Shown here: positions 23,591-35,457 of the stretch, piece by piece
How positions within the stretch are numbered: the stretch's first letter is position 1
Layout: each line of letters begins with the position of its first letter
Assembly: GCA_024509875.1 (NCBI GenBank)
Contig: JAMPIV010005832.1
Coordinates: 186,001-250,000 of the forward strand
Reading direction: 5' to 3'
DNA from: Oreohelix idahoensis
Lineage: Eukaryota; Mollusca; Gastropoda; Stylommatophora; Oreohelicidae
DNA: 64,000 bases
Notes under the pieces: generated by a model
What the model saw: only the letters and a program-made list of their open reading frames with translations
Database searches by the model: none
Told to the model about the DNA's origin: nothing
Made by a program: the position numbers and the translations under genes

Positions 23591-24300
23591 ATGGAACCCG
23601 GTGTTTTTGCCACTAGATACAAGCGCTTTAATGACTCTGCCGTTCGATTCTCAAGCTGATAAATCCCTGTTTGCTGTGTGGTCGTCTTGGCGGGTTTGTT
23701 TTGTCAGACTTTTGCATAGAGATACCACAAACTGTGTAAATGAACCATTATGTATTGATACGTGCTGATATATGCAAGTATAATAAACTAAGTTCCTTTT
23801 GTCAGACAAAAAAATTGTATTGAACACCTTTTCCAAGTTCTCCTCTTCTTCTTCTTCTTCTTAACTGCCACCATTTTCTCCAATTTTTGTTCTCTCATTA
23901 TCGCTTTCTTTTTATGCTCCCCTTTTTCTTCTCCGTCTTCATTCGCGGTTTATTCGAGTTTTTTTGCTAAAGACAGTCTTTTTTTCCTTTTGCACTGCTC
24001 CTGATCTCCAAATACTCGTACATCAGTATTGTGACAAAACCAGTGGCGGATTTCTTTAATGTGCTGTTGAGCTGCAGCACTCCCTATAAAAAAAGGACTG
24101 CATACAGTCTCTACTAACGTAATCCGGAGAGACCGAAACATTGAGGTTACACCGGAAGGGTTGAATAACTTGAATACAAGACAAAAAAAAAATTATCTAA
24201 GACCGTATCGTGGAGTGCTGCGAACGATTTCAGTTCAAGTGACCTTGATCTCTTATAAGCGAATGCTTGTTATACACAGCTGCGTTTGGGTTGAATTTAT
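23591..24300. other. unassigned sequence
   Basis: Contains a short CTT-rich stretch (23835-23865), a likely remnant of a minus-strand GAA tail, and a second SINE-head-like remnant at 23590-23650. No gene seen. Confidence 0.35.
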
Positions 24301-24404
24301 TTAACTCTTTGACTCCGGAACAACGCTCTGAGCGTGGTTTTTAGACTATCCCGAATGAAAATTACGGCACAGGGTGAAAAATAATTGCGGAGTCAAAGAG
24401 TTAA
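24301..24404. mobile_element. 96-bp MITE with TTAA target duplication
   Basis: TTAA at 24301-24304 and 24401-24404 flank an exact 13-bp terminal inverted repeat, CTCTTTGACTCCG ... CGGAGTCAAAGAG. TTAA duplications point to a piggyBac- or Kolobok-type source. An inner palindrome 'acgctctgagcgt' lies at 24323-24335. Confidence 0.75.
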
Positions 24405-25529
24405 CAAGTGCTGCAACGAAAGACAGCTCCAAGTGCAATGAACTGTAATTAAAGGGAAGTTACAATGAAAATTTTAAACACGAGAAATAGCAGCATAAAT
24501 GTCTGTGTAACCTGGTTTGAAACTCGGGAAACTGCTTGACTGACAAGGATTACTCCTAGTTGCAGTAAACTTTTAAAATAACTTTTCAGATGTTCTTGAC
24601 AGATTTTAGATGAGATAAGACACTAATCATTTGTGTCTGGGTTGATATTTTACATGGTGGTCACAGTTTGTGAGTGTTATGTACCGTAGAGTATTTTAAA
24701 TGAATGAACAGTGCAGCACCCCCAATGACAACCCCCTGGAACCGCGACTGGACAAAACGTTTGTACATAAACTTTTGAGCCCCTCTCTCACTCCTTCATC
24801 CGCTTTTTATTTGGCATATTTCATGCATCTTCGTTCATTATTTTTGCTGTGACCAGTCCCAGACTTGTTTACGTTTCGCCAGATGAACCGTAATAATACC
24901 AGGTTAATTAGACCGGGCAGCGGATAATACTTTTATCACGTAAGTCGGCTAGCCACCTCTGATAGAAACAATCTGTGTTTGTACAATATGGTCGCGCACG
25001 ATCGATGTAGGGAGGCCATATTGTCTGTCTGAGAGATCCGTCTGGGGGATCTACGCCAACACAAGTGATAATTAGATAATCGCTTCCGCTAGCCCGTCTT
25101 GGTATCACTATTACCGATAATCTATCTGGGGAGCCAATAAGGTGAGAAAGTATTAGTCAGGAATGAGTGCACATATTTGTTTGTGAGTTTGCATAAGGAT
25201 GCAAGCGGACGTATTACAACTTATTAGAAAGAGGTCACACGTTTGAATTTTAAATTTGATATTTTAAAACAAGCGGGGGTATTATGATTTAAACACTCCT
25301 ACCCATATAGTGCAAAAGAGATTGGAGTGGTGTAAAGTGAGTTCCGGAATACACAATGGTTCTCAGTGACAAATTAGTCGGAAGCACAATCTGGTATTTT
25401 GAACTGAGAAATGGAAATATAATCTAGCGAAATAGGAGTCACAGATCAGACTGCATCGCCCCGTCAAGCTAACAATTCACCAGAGCCAGAAAGAGGAGCG
25501 GACAAAGGATTCAAAAATTATAAGTGACA
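24405..25529. other. unassigned sequence
   Basis: No gene seen. Some phrases ('cagcacccccaatgacaac') resemble dispersed repeats but I cannot define borders. Confidence 0.35.
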
Positions 25530-25690
25530 GATCAGAGTATTTAGGCAACTTTAAAACTTAAAAGTATACCCGCATTCTTAAATACAGAGACTGGAAACTT
25601 AAAGGGCCAAGATCGAAGTATTTGGGCAACTTTAAAACTTAAAAAAAGCAAACCCGCATTTTAAATAGAAAGACTGGATCCCTAAGGAAT
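25530..25690 (+). repeat. two-unit tandem repeat (~82 bp)
   Basis: 'agatcagagtatttaggcaa' (25530) and 'agatcgaagtatttgggcaa' (25612) begin two units sharing 'ctttaaaacttaaaa', 'cccgcatt' and 'agactgga'. Confidence 0.75.
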
Positions 25691-26324
25691 CATATCATCC
25701 GTCATAAGAGGAATGCAAAATTTCCAGACCAAGTGATTCGAAAGCATCTAAACTAAGTCGCTAGTATCCATTCTAAACTGTGCCAGGAGATTGTGTTCCC
25801 AAAAGTTACTTTGGAGTAAGTGTAAACATTTATTTTATAAATGTGAATTTTACATGTTTTTCTTGCTAAGTCGTTATATATGAGGCTGGTAACCTCAACA
25901 TATGAAAATAGTATATTCATAAACCACTACAGCAAGCGCTGGTGATTGTTTCTTGCTAGTTGTACAGAAAACCGACAGCAGAGGTAACCCCAGACTCCGA
26001 CTGGAGCAGTGGTGAGTGATCATTACATCACATGTGCCTCAGGTGTATCATATCATTTTGTGAGATATATGTACCTTGTTAATTGTAATTCATGCAAATC
26101 ATTGCTTTCGCGCTGTATAAGCACATATTTTGCCAGTTTAATACCCAGAAGTATATTGGTGATTTCTGATCAACTTCCCTGAGTTACGCTGCATATACTC
26201 AAAAGAATATAATTATTCAGAGAGGCTAACATTGGTGGGTGGACAGCGAGACAATGCGCCTGTTAATTTGCAGCCCACAAATGTACTTAGCAGAGGCATT
26301 TGTTCTTTTTATTTTTGTCTAAAG

Positions 26325-26402
26325 TTCGTGGAACGAAGCTATCAGACTGCTCATGGAAAGAAGCTATCAGACTGTTCGTAGAACAAAGCTATCAGACTGT
26401 GA
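26325..26402 (+). repeat. three-unit tandem repeat (~26 bp)
   Basis: Three successive units ending 'aagctatcagactg', with small substitutions. Confidence 0.85.
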
Positions 26403-28089
26403 AGTGTCATCCTCACAGAAGAATTGAAGAAACCACGGCTGCAGGACTCACCTAGATCAGTTAAGTTCTGATTACCAGGAAACAGCAAAAGGACGATATT
26501 TTTTTTTCTTTAAAATCCTCACCTAAGTCTCAATGAAGACAAAAAATTATTTTACCTCTAAAATTCACCATCATTTCGTCACTATTTTAACATGTTAAAA
26601 CTAATTGATTATTAAATTTGTTACATGTTATTTTAGAACATAACAATCATAGTTGATTCAGTTATTATAAGTATGAAAGCAAACGTATGAGCAAGACTTT
26701 TTAATATATATACACTTAGACATATATTTACATATATAGAGCTAATTCTTAGAAAAGAATTTCGCTGGACTTACACCAGCTGGGGGCTTGAACGGGCTAA
26801 AACCATTACTTAATTCTTCATAAAAGGCGGCCGACCGATATAAGTTAACAATTGCCCTGCCAATGCAGCATTGTTCTTGACTTCGGAAATATCTTATGGT
26901 TACTCCCTTGGGATAGAAGCGTCATTACCCTTCTATCTACAACTCTGCCAAGAGTAATCTTGTGCGAAGGTAGACAGCTTTGACGACCCATTTTAGATAC
27001 TTTTGCGTTTTGGCCACTGGTGGACCACTTCTGCAGAGCTAAGTGAAGGCAATCCGTGACAAGTATGCATCCTGTGTTCAGTCTTACTCTGTCCATCTTA
27101 TTTGTTGTTGCATGCTTTGTCTGACGCCTTTAATCTGCTGTGTAACACCTGTCTACTGGATTTAAATGAAATAATGTCTCCTAATTTGTTTTCTTATTTA
27201 TAACTGTCACTGAGTTGGTCAATCGCTTGTTCATTCATTCAGTGAGCTCTCTCTAAGCAGTGGTGTACTGGGGTGTGTGTTTGCGAAGGAGCTGTCCGCC
27301 CCTGATGACAGCCACGAGGGGAATGGGGTGCCATCGGACATTATTGATAATATTTACTGTTAAAAATATACTTGCAAGTGTGTGTCTTTAGGGGGAGGGG
27401 GTGCCAACCATGAGATCCACCCCGGGTGCAAATTTTTTTAAGTACTCATCTGTCTCTAAGACTCCTTGTGGTGGATTATGATTAAGTGATTTCATATATC
27501 TTTTTCTTTATCTTCATTTTTTGCTTCTACCTTCTCTGTCACCTACGCCTGTAGGAATTTAACCCTCACATATTCAAACCTCTGTCTTTCTTATAATTTA
27601 GCAAGCAGTTTATGGCGGGTAGCATTTAATTGCATTCTCTTTGATGCAGGCTAGCGAGCAGACCTGGTCCCGCTCACCTGTAATTATCTCGGCAGCGATC
27701 ATAAAAATCGCCGTAATGAGATCAGTCGGTGATGGAAAGGGGAGACAATTTGTCTATTACCTTTGCCTGGATTCGTTCGTTGTAAGTTAATTTACAAGAT
27801 GCGAACCGCCATATCAAAGACTCGCTATAATTCATTTACGACCACTTCTGCAGATGGCGAGAGTGAGGCGATAATATATGTAGATTCTATTTCATCTAGA
27901 TCTTAATATAGACCTGGCTTCGGCATGGGTGCGATAAAAGTTGTTTGATTCGCAGAATGAGATAGAATTTATGTAGATTTTCTTAAAAGGTGCCAACATC
28001 TGGCAAGAGTCTGCTAGTTGTAACTTTCCCTTTGATTCTTTGTCAGTTTCAGATATTTATACCCCAGCAGTTTTGACTTCATTCATTCA
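26403..28089. other. unassigned sequence
   Basis: No gene. The phrase 'gggggtgccaaccatgagatccaccccgggtgc' type region at 27395-27430 is GC-rich and resembles a decayed transposon, without visible borders. Confidence 0.3.
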
Positions 28090-29696
28090 GTACTGCCACA
28101 GCTTTAGAGAGACTTCTAGCGCGAGTTCTAGAATCACCGTAATAGTAGAGTCTTAGTTTCTCGTGGAGAAAATCTTAGACGTTTGTGTGAAGGTAAATAT
28201 ATATATGACTAGTATCGTCGAGTGATAGAATTGTTAGAGGTAATTATATCTTCACTAGATTGTGCGCAGAGTGATTTACTAGTTTAATCGTCATTATAAT
28301 TCTCTAAGTTACTGTGTTACAGTGGATAGCAGAATAAATTATAATTTCTAGCTAAAACTCATTCAGCTATAAATAAATGTAATTAAATTGCTAGTAACCA
28401 GTCAGAGAACATTTTAACTAACTAGTAAATGCACTGATTCATCATGAGTGTGGACGAGATATGTATTTATTTCTAATTCATGATGATTCGATTTTTTTAA
28501 TGACTAGAATTTATTTCACGGGAGTTTTAAACGATAAGACAAGCTCTAAGTTTGCGGTTTATAATTTAAGTTAAATGACTGAAGTGAACATATTCTATAT
28601 ACGCGTAGGATTGTGTATAATATTAGGGTTGAGTATTTATGTTTTTCTCTTCCTTTTATACAGTATCTGGGTCAAGCCCAAAACCTACCAGCGGTTTTTG
28701 TTTATGTAAAGCAGAGAATAACTTGACGAAAAGAACTATTTTTCTGAAATTTATATTGTAACTGGCAGTGAGTCCAGAGTTCTTTTCCAATAATCAAAGT
28801 TTTACAGTCGGCCCGTGGTGGCGACTAAATCAAACATTTAACATAATCAAACCTGTGACATTACTTGTATACCAACTACTGTGTTGAGAAGAAGATACAT
28901 CCTGAACAGAATTATTTACCTGCAACTCGAGGTAACAATCGATTATTTCAAGCTACTGTACCCTTGTGAACATTAGACTTCTTAATTATTTTTACTACCC
29001 GGACAAAAATTGAAGTGACAGTTATCAGCATCCCACGTACCATAGTGAAGCGAGCGCTTCCCAAGATTTGAATTTATTAGCATTGGAGAAGCTGGGGCTT
29101 GTTTCGCCTAAACACACCAGTGGATGGGCTGTATGTTCCTTAAACAATTGTTCCAGATGTGGTGAGAGTGCCTATTAGGTAAGAGAGCATGTCTTGTGAT
29201 CACAAGTGTGTCAGAGCGAGAAAATGCAGGGATGATTAATTCTTTGATTCTATAATCCATCCATCCATTGATTGTTTTTTCTTCTTAAAGATTACTTATG
29301 CTATCTATTTCAGAGTAGATTACAGGAAAAGCCTCTGTTATTTACGGTAGAGAGAAATCCTAGACCATAGTGTATAAATCTGTGACTCTTTGGGGCGAAT
29401 AACTTCTCTTATAACGGGATCTTGGTTCAACAGAGGGGGAAAGGATTACACCTATGGGTCAACTCTGTTATCGATTCCTTAACCTATGTTTATTTGTGTA
29501 TTGATTTGATAGTCTAAATTTATTTACTGTGTTGTGAAATTCTTTATGATAAATAAAATTTACATAAACTTATTCAAGTGTGTCGGTCAGCTCGTCCTAA
29601 AATATCTATATTCCATTGTTATAGTTTTCACGTTCGTACGTCAAACTGTCGTCACTAATGTGAGTGTGTCAGTGAGTGGTTGATATATAGTACATC

Positions 29697-29708
29697 TATA
29701 TAACTGAG
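29697..29708. repeat. 12-bp target-site duplication (left)
   Basis: TATATAACTGAG, repeated exactly at 29982-29993 after the SINE. Confidence 0.9.
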
Positions 29709-29981
29709 GGAGCCGCGGTAGCATAGCGGTTAGTGCACTGGCTTCCTAGCGCAGTGGTCTATGGTTCGATCCCCAGATGAGGCGGGAATTTTTTAGGCCA
29801 CAAACGGCTCCTGGGTCAACCCAGCCCCAAATGGATACCAGAGCAACTCTGGGAAGGTTAAGGCGGCCGGCGTGATGCCGACCACATCACCCCTAGTGTG
29901 CCGACGGTCAAGATAATATGGGCCTAACACCATATTCCCAATATGCCTCAATGGGCGTGTAACGGGTTCCTTTTTTACCTT
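29709..29981 (+). mobile_element. tRNA-derived SINE with clear box A and box B
   Basis: Starts GGAGCCGCGGTAGCATAGCG. An A box (GGTAGCATAGCGG type, ~29717-29730) and a B box (GGTTCGATCCCC, ~29763-29774) lie 35-50 bp apart, as in tRNA promoters. A ~190-bp non-tRNA body and a T-rich end follow. The 12-bp duplication on both sides shows retroposition by a LINE machinery. The cloverleaf is not intact, so it is not a tRNA gene. Confidence 0.85.
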
Positions 29982-30649
29982 TATATAACTGAGTTATCTG
30001 TCTGACAAATACTTTCTGTTATAGAGATAGGCTGAGTGAGAGGATCCCCTCGAGTCTCAGGGACAGAATTACCCAGTTTCCACCATCTCACTCGTGAAAA
30101 TCTATTCCTATTATTATCTTTCACTGAGTCACCTCAGGTTCTAGTCTATTCAGAAGGGACCAATCTGTGTCTTAATTCCCCTATTATAAATCTACGACAC
30201 TCCTATACACAACAGCACACAAGAGCAATTAATTTAGACCACTCTTTCTCAAATCATACTCATTGTCTCAGTAAATGTGGCGATTATTACGTAAAATTTA
30301 GAATAATTACAGCTTTTCACTACCTTCATTTTGTCACCAGCATTTCAGGAATCAACCCGTGTATCGCCACTCTGTTTATGGAGCATTTAATTATAAGAAT
30401 TACATTCAGGGCTCAACACATACTAACCTGACCCAAGCTCCATGAATACGTCTTAATTGGCAGGGCGGTTAAATGCATGTGCTAACTATTTATTTGTCTC
30501 CTTTTCTTTCCGGTTACCGACTAACATTTCTAGATTTCGAGTTTGACATACAGAAAATGAGGAAGAAGACAGAATGTTAGTGTTAAGCAATTAACTGTGG
30601 CTTAAGTCTTTTCTGACACCTATATACAGTACTTCCTTATCCACGGATC

Positions 30650-32260
30650 TACATTACTTCCTCTTCCTCTTTTTCTTCTTCTTCCACCTTCTTCTTCTAC
30701 CTTCTTCTTCTTCCACATTCTTCTTCTTCCACATTCTTCTTCTTCCACCTTCTTCTTCTTCTTTCTTCTTCTTCTTCCACCTTCTTCTTCTTCTTCCACC
30801 TTCTTCTTCTTCAATCTTCTTCTTCTTCAATCTTCTTCTTCCCCCCCCCCCCTTCCACCCCTTCCCCCCCCCCCCCCTTCTTCCCCCCCCCCCTTCTCCT
30901 TCTCTTCCCTTCCTTCTCTTCTTTCTTTTCCCCTTCTACTCCTTCCTTCTCCCCCCCTTCTACCCCCCCCACCTTCTTCCCCCTTCCCCCTTCCCTTCTC
31001 CCCCTTCCTTCTTCTCCCCCTTTCTTCTTCCCCCTTCTTCTTCTCCCTCCCCCCCTTCCCCCCCCTTCTTCCCTTCCCCTTCCCCCCCCCTTCTCTCTTC
31101 CCTCTTCTTCTTCTCCCCTTCTTCTTCTCCTTCCCACCTTCTTCTTCTTCCCCCTTCTTCTTCTTCCCCTCCCCCCCCCCCCCCTTCTTCTCTCCCCCCT
31201 TCTTCTTCTTCTTCTTCTTCTTCCCCTTCTCCTTCTTCTTCCCCCCCCTTCCCCTTCCCCCTTCTTCCCCCCCCCCCCCTTCCCTTCTCTTCCCTTCTTC
31301 TTCTCCCCCTCTTCTTCTTCCCTTCCCCCTTCTTCTTCTTCCCCCTTCTTCTTCCCCCCCCCCCCCCTCCTTCTTCTTCTTCTTCCCCCCCTTCTTCTTC
31401 CACCCCTCTTCTCCCCCCCTCTTCTTCCACCTTCTTCTTCCCCTCTCTTCTTCTTCCCCTTCCCTTCTTCCCTCCCCCTTCTTCTTCTTCCTTTTCTCCT
31501 TCTTCTCCCCCTTTCTTCTTCCCCCTTCTTCTTCTTCCGTCTTCTTCTTCCGTCTTCTTCTTCTTCCGTCTTCTTCTTCCGTCTTCTTCTTCCTTCTTCT
31601 TCTTCTTTTTCCCCTCTTCTCCCATCCCTCCCCTTCTCCCCCCCCCCCCCCCCTTTCTTCCACCTTTCCTTCCTTCTCCCTCTCCCCAAACCTTCTCCCC
31701 TTTTCTTCTTCCCCTTCTTCTTCTTCCCCCCTTCTTCTTCTTCCCTCCCCGTCTTCCCTTTCCTTCCCCTCCCCCTCTTCTTCCCCCTTTTTCCCCCCCC
31801 CCCACCTTCTTCTTCTTCCACCTTCTTCTTCTTCTTCCATCTTCTTCTTCTTCTTCCACCTTCTTCTTCCACCTTCTCCTTCTTCTTCCACCTTCTTCTT
31901 CCACCTTCTTCTTCTTCTTCCGTCTTCTTCTTCCACCTTCTTCTTCTTCCTTTTCTCCTTCTTCTCCCCCTTTCTTCTTCCCCCTTCTTCTTCCCCCTTC
32001 TTCTTCCGTCTTCTTCTTCCGTCTTCTTCTTCCGTCTTCTTCTTTTTCCGCCATCTTCTTCCATCATCCTCTTCTTCTTCCACCGTCTTCTTCTTCTACC
32101 TTCTTCTTTCACCTTCTACTTTTTCTTCTTCCACTTTATTCTTTTTCTTCTTCTTCCACCGTCTTCTTTTACTTCTTTCACCTTCTTCTTTTTTTCTTTT
32201 TCTTCCACCTTCCTCTTTCTTCTTCTCCCTTCTTTTTTTTCTTCTTCTTCCGCAACCTCC
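30650..32260. repeat. 1.6-kb polypyrimidine tract (CTT, CCTT and C-run repeats)
   Basis: The plus strand is almost purely C/T: (TTC)n mixed with runs of 7-17 C. The minus strand is therefore purine only. Three very long minus-strand open frames (about 430, 418 and 364 codons of Arg/Lys/Glu/Gly) cover the same bases in three frames. That is a consequence of composition and no evidence of protein coding. Confidence 0.95.
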
Positions 32261-32309
32261 TCTCAGTCCTCCTACATCATCTGCTATTAAAAACTCCCCT
32301 GCCCCCCGC

Positions 32310-32460
32310 CGCCCCAGGTATCTGAGGAGACAAAGAAAGAATAGTCAAGCAGTTTGTAAGAGGCGACAAATATAAGGTCAGTCAAGAGGTTGGCATTCTC
32401 ATCACGTTAAACAAATAGCTACAGAAACCAACTGCAAGAGCACGAGAAAACTTTAGTGGA
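32310..32460 (+). repeat. dispersed repeat T, copy 1
   Basis: 'tctgaggagacaaagaaaga', 'gcgacaaatataaggt' and 'ttggcattctcatcacgttaaacaaat...gaaaccaactgcaa' match 34510-34650 and 33180-33285. Confidence 0.45.
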
Positions 32461-33074
32461 GGGTTCATGCCAGCTGTATAGGCGGATCCATGCTCCAATT
32501 TTAAAAAAAGGGAAATGGTGTTTTTGCGTACACAACTTTTATTGGTTTTCTATGTGGAGCAATGAAACAAAACACAAAGGCCTTCTAACAAAACCTAGTG
32601 AAAGCAGTAAGGAGTTGGACTGGCATAAGTCGGAACGATATTTGTAAACGTTAGGTGGGGAAGAACTCAAGGAAAGTCGACGAGGTCCGGACCATGCATC
32701 CTCTGTAGTCCTAATTGGCAACTATTGTCAGCGCCTATTTACCCTGATCGAACTGTCTCGTGTTCGACAAAGCCCCCGGAATTGGCTACTCACGAGATCT
32801 TCTCGTTAATAGTTTAATGCAAGCTTTTACTTCAGCTTTTTCAACCTATTGCTCCTCTCTACATCTTGCTTCGTGAACGGATTTAAATAGGACAGCTACA
32901 TATTGATGAAAAGACAATTAAGAGGCCACGTCTGGTTCGTCTAGGGGTCTGAGATTTCCATTTCTCGTAAGCAAGAGAGTGACCTACGTTACGGATAGCG
33001 CATTCAGAGAGATTATAACTAACACGAATTAGTGACCTCACGGAATAATTAAGTAACATGACTGCTAGTGTATT
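32461..33074. other. unassigned sequence
   Basis: Short open frames on both strands without motifs. No gene called. Confidence 0.35.
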
Positions 33075-33290
33075 TATCATCATCATTACCTTTTAGCTCC
33101 CCGTGGAGCATAGACCTACAACAAATACCCTATAGTCTTTTCCCTGTGTATTTTAAGATATAAGAAAAGGTCTAATGCGCCCTCTTGCATGTTGTAAGAG
33201 CCGACTACTATAAGGTTGTGCATGAGACTACCATCCTTAACATGTGAATCCCGTTTCTATAGAAACCACAACTGCAACCCTGCTAGTAGA
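33075..33290 (-). mobile_element. minus-strand non-LTR 3' end plus repeat-T body
   Basis: At 33075-33110 the minus strand ends in a stem-loop 'ctcc..ggggagc' and an ATG/GAT-type tail ('taatgatgatgat'), like 22370-22402. To its right (33135-33290) lies the second copy of repeat T ('gccgactactataaggtt', 'gaaaccacaactgcaa'). The two together suggest one minus-strand element. Confidence 0.4.
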
Positions 33291-33431
33291 TCTACAACAA
33301 TATAAATGTGGGGAGACAGAGAGAAAAAAAGAGGTGGCGAGAGGAGACGAAAAAAAAAATCAGTTTTTTAATACTTCAAAAAAATAAATAATCAGAAGGC
33401 TGGAATCTTCTTGAATTGTTCTAGAATCCCC

Positions 33432-33650
33432 ATAAAAAGGTAAAGGTACTGCTGTATGCGATCAGAGTGTTACAGGTGTCACTATACTAGGTTCAGCATG
33501 GACAGGTGGGGTGATCAGTTTCCTTCCTCGATGTCTTTTCCTTCTCTAACTCAAGAGCAAGGTCAGGTACAGCTGGATAGACTAAAGCGTGTCGATAGCG
33601 TGAATCAAACCTGGCACCTTTTCCTCAAGAGACCAGCGCTCTAACCATGT
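33432..33650 (-). mobile_element. SINE family S2, copy 3
   Basis: Body 33432-33570 parallels 23315-23470. The tRNA-like head on the minus strand at 33580-33650 is degenerate ('gaatcaaacctggca' complements a box-B-like sequence). Confidence 0.5.
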
Positions 33651-33661
33651 TGTCAATCTGA

Positions 33662-33810
33662 CGCTTGTGGTAGACAGAAAAACACACGGAGAAGACAGTT
33701 TGAAATGAAGATGACGAGAAAGACATGGAAAGACCTTGAGCTCAGTGGACGACTTGGCATACGTTTAAATCCTATGCTCCTTGGGGAGCTGAAGGTTAAT
33801 GAATGAATTA
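33662..33810 (+). mobile_element. LINE 3'-end fragment
   Basis: Shares 'gtagacagaaaaacacacggagaaga', 'gaccttgagctc' and 'atgctccttggggagctga' with 640-765 and 22220-22402. The tail here is 'aatgaatgaattaatg'. Confidence 0.5.
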
Positions 33811-34499
33811 ATGAAATACCTAACAAACTCGACCTAACATAAAGATTCAGGCCAATCATCAGCTGCTACTTCCACATCGAAAGTCGATGCGATGGATCTC
33901 CAACGTATTCTGCTTCTTTGTGTTATATATCCAATGCATTCTATAGGGGTTTACATGGTAAGGCCACAGTCTCTCCTACGGTGACCAGCCGTTATCTTTT
34001 TCTATGCTCTGGTACACCTCTAGTGTGCAACACATTTTGCTGTTTCGCTTCGTGAGCCGTTGATCTTTTCAGATTCCTCCACCTCACTCACCTTCTCAGT
34101 CATTGTGTACTAGTGATGGACATTTCCTTAAGAAGGATTACTCCTTTCTCATTCATGTAGTTTATCCAGTCACCCAGGACTGTTGCTCGGGATGTGGCCA
34201 CCACCGTACACAAGAGGTATTCACGGAGCTATACATTAGCTAGATAAAGAGATGGGAACCAAATAGCATCCTCACCATCCTTTAAGAATATGGCTGTCAC
34301 TCACCGTGAGGTAGTAACACTATCTCTTTACCATACATCCCAATGTTATACTATGACAGACTTATACATGTACCGCCTGTAACGTATTATATGCAGCAAA
34401 AATGACATTAAACGTCAGTGCATTTCTTCATAAATTCTCTAAGTGGATTATAAATCTACCTGCATTGTTGAATTTTTCCTTTTCCATTCTAATTTATTC
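33811..34499. other. unassigned sequence
   Basis: Nothing recognised. Confidence 0.4.
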
Positions 34500-34660
34500 C
34501 CCATGTACTTCTCTGGGGTCACGGAAGAGATAAAGAAAGAACAGGCTACTGCACCTTCAGGCATGTCGTACATAGCGACTAATATGAGGTTGGGCATGGA
34601 GCTGACAATCCTCATCATGCAAAACAAATTGCCACATCAACAACCGCAGCAATATCCTTT
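34500..34660 (+). repeat. dispersed repeat T, copy 3
   Basis: 'gaagagataaagaaagaaca', 'gcgactaatatgaggttggg' and 'caatcctcatcatgcaaaacaaat' match copy 1 at 32310-32460. Confidence 0.45.
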
Positions 34661-35282
34661 GAATGTTTAGTGCAGTCTTCCTGCAAGGAGAACACTACAG
34701 CGGCGGTTCCATGATCACGATGATGATCGTAAGTCCTAATTGATTTATCATGCCAAGTACTGTGATAAAACTTCCCCTTTTACCACTAATATCTTCCAAT
34801 TAATCTTATTCGTACCAATACTGGGAGTTCTTCTTCTGTAGAAAGCTAATAGTTTAAATTAGGACGGCGCCAAGTGTATGCGTGCATGACTGTATTTGTA
34901 TGTGTGCGAGACATTTTTTTTCTTCCTAGAGACATTGAACTAGAATTTCGAAACTGTAAGGTCTCATTTTGACAAGAAACGTCCGGACGCTGATTGCACA
35001 AGTAGGAATACAACGTGATGCGCCATTAAGCCAGCGAGGCAAATGATTGGCTAGAATCACGGATGTGCACGCGATAGCTCATTAATGAGAATGGATAAGC
35101 GTTTTCAACACCCATTACGGGCATTAGTTTCTGAGTTTAAAACGTTCTAACTGAACCTGGCGAACTATAAGGATTTATTAAGAAAGAATTAATGTTTGTG
35201 TGTATATGTGGCCGGTTGCTCTTTCATCGCCCTTCTCTGAATATACAAGATCCTGTCAATAACACAAACTCTTTAAAATACA

Positions 35283-35410
35283 TCATCATCATCATCATTT
35301 TCTGTTTCGCTCCCTACGGCTTATGGAGACACCGATGCAACTGGTCCACTTGCAGGAAGCTTGCACAAAGCATTGACATGAAGGGGACCATCAGGGCTAT
35401 TTGGCCCGGT
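35283..35410 (-). mobile_element. minus-strand non-LTR 3' end with (ATG)n tail
   Basis: 'catcatcatcatcatcat' at 35282-35299 is a minus-strand ATG-repeat tail. Next to it on the minus strand is 'cgtagggagcgaaacagaaa', parallel to the 3' end at 22374-22392. Confidence 0.5.
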
Positions 35411-35457
35411 GTTGCAGACAGTACGTACTTAACAACAGGGAACAACGTACAGTGCCT

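Larger units (their letters stand above)
28090..30206 (+). repeat. dispersed repeat R, copy 2, carrying a SINE
   Basis: Shares ordered segments with 20260-21960 and its right part with 62420-62770. Near 29548 an AATAAA is followed by 'gtgtgtcggtcag'; the third copy has 'gataataaacgac...gtgtgttggtcag' at 62426-62467. The SINE at 29709-29981 interrupts the right part. No protein-coding signal. Confidence 0.5.

Noticed and set aside
26225..26260. 'cattggtgggtggacagcgag' as a retroelement primer-binding site
   Set aside because: Resembles the wording after some LTRs, but no LTR pair, gag or polypurine tract could be found nearby.
29709..29790. Candidate tRNA gene
   Set aside because: A and B boxes are present, but the acceptor and other arms do not fold into a full cloverleaf, and a 12-bp duplication plus 190-bp body show it is a SINE.
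30811..32112. Three very long minus-strand reading frames rich in Arg, Lys, Glu and Gly
   Set aside because: They come from a purine-only strand, which contains almost no stop codons in any frame; three overlapping frames are open at once and there is no domain.
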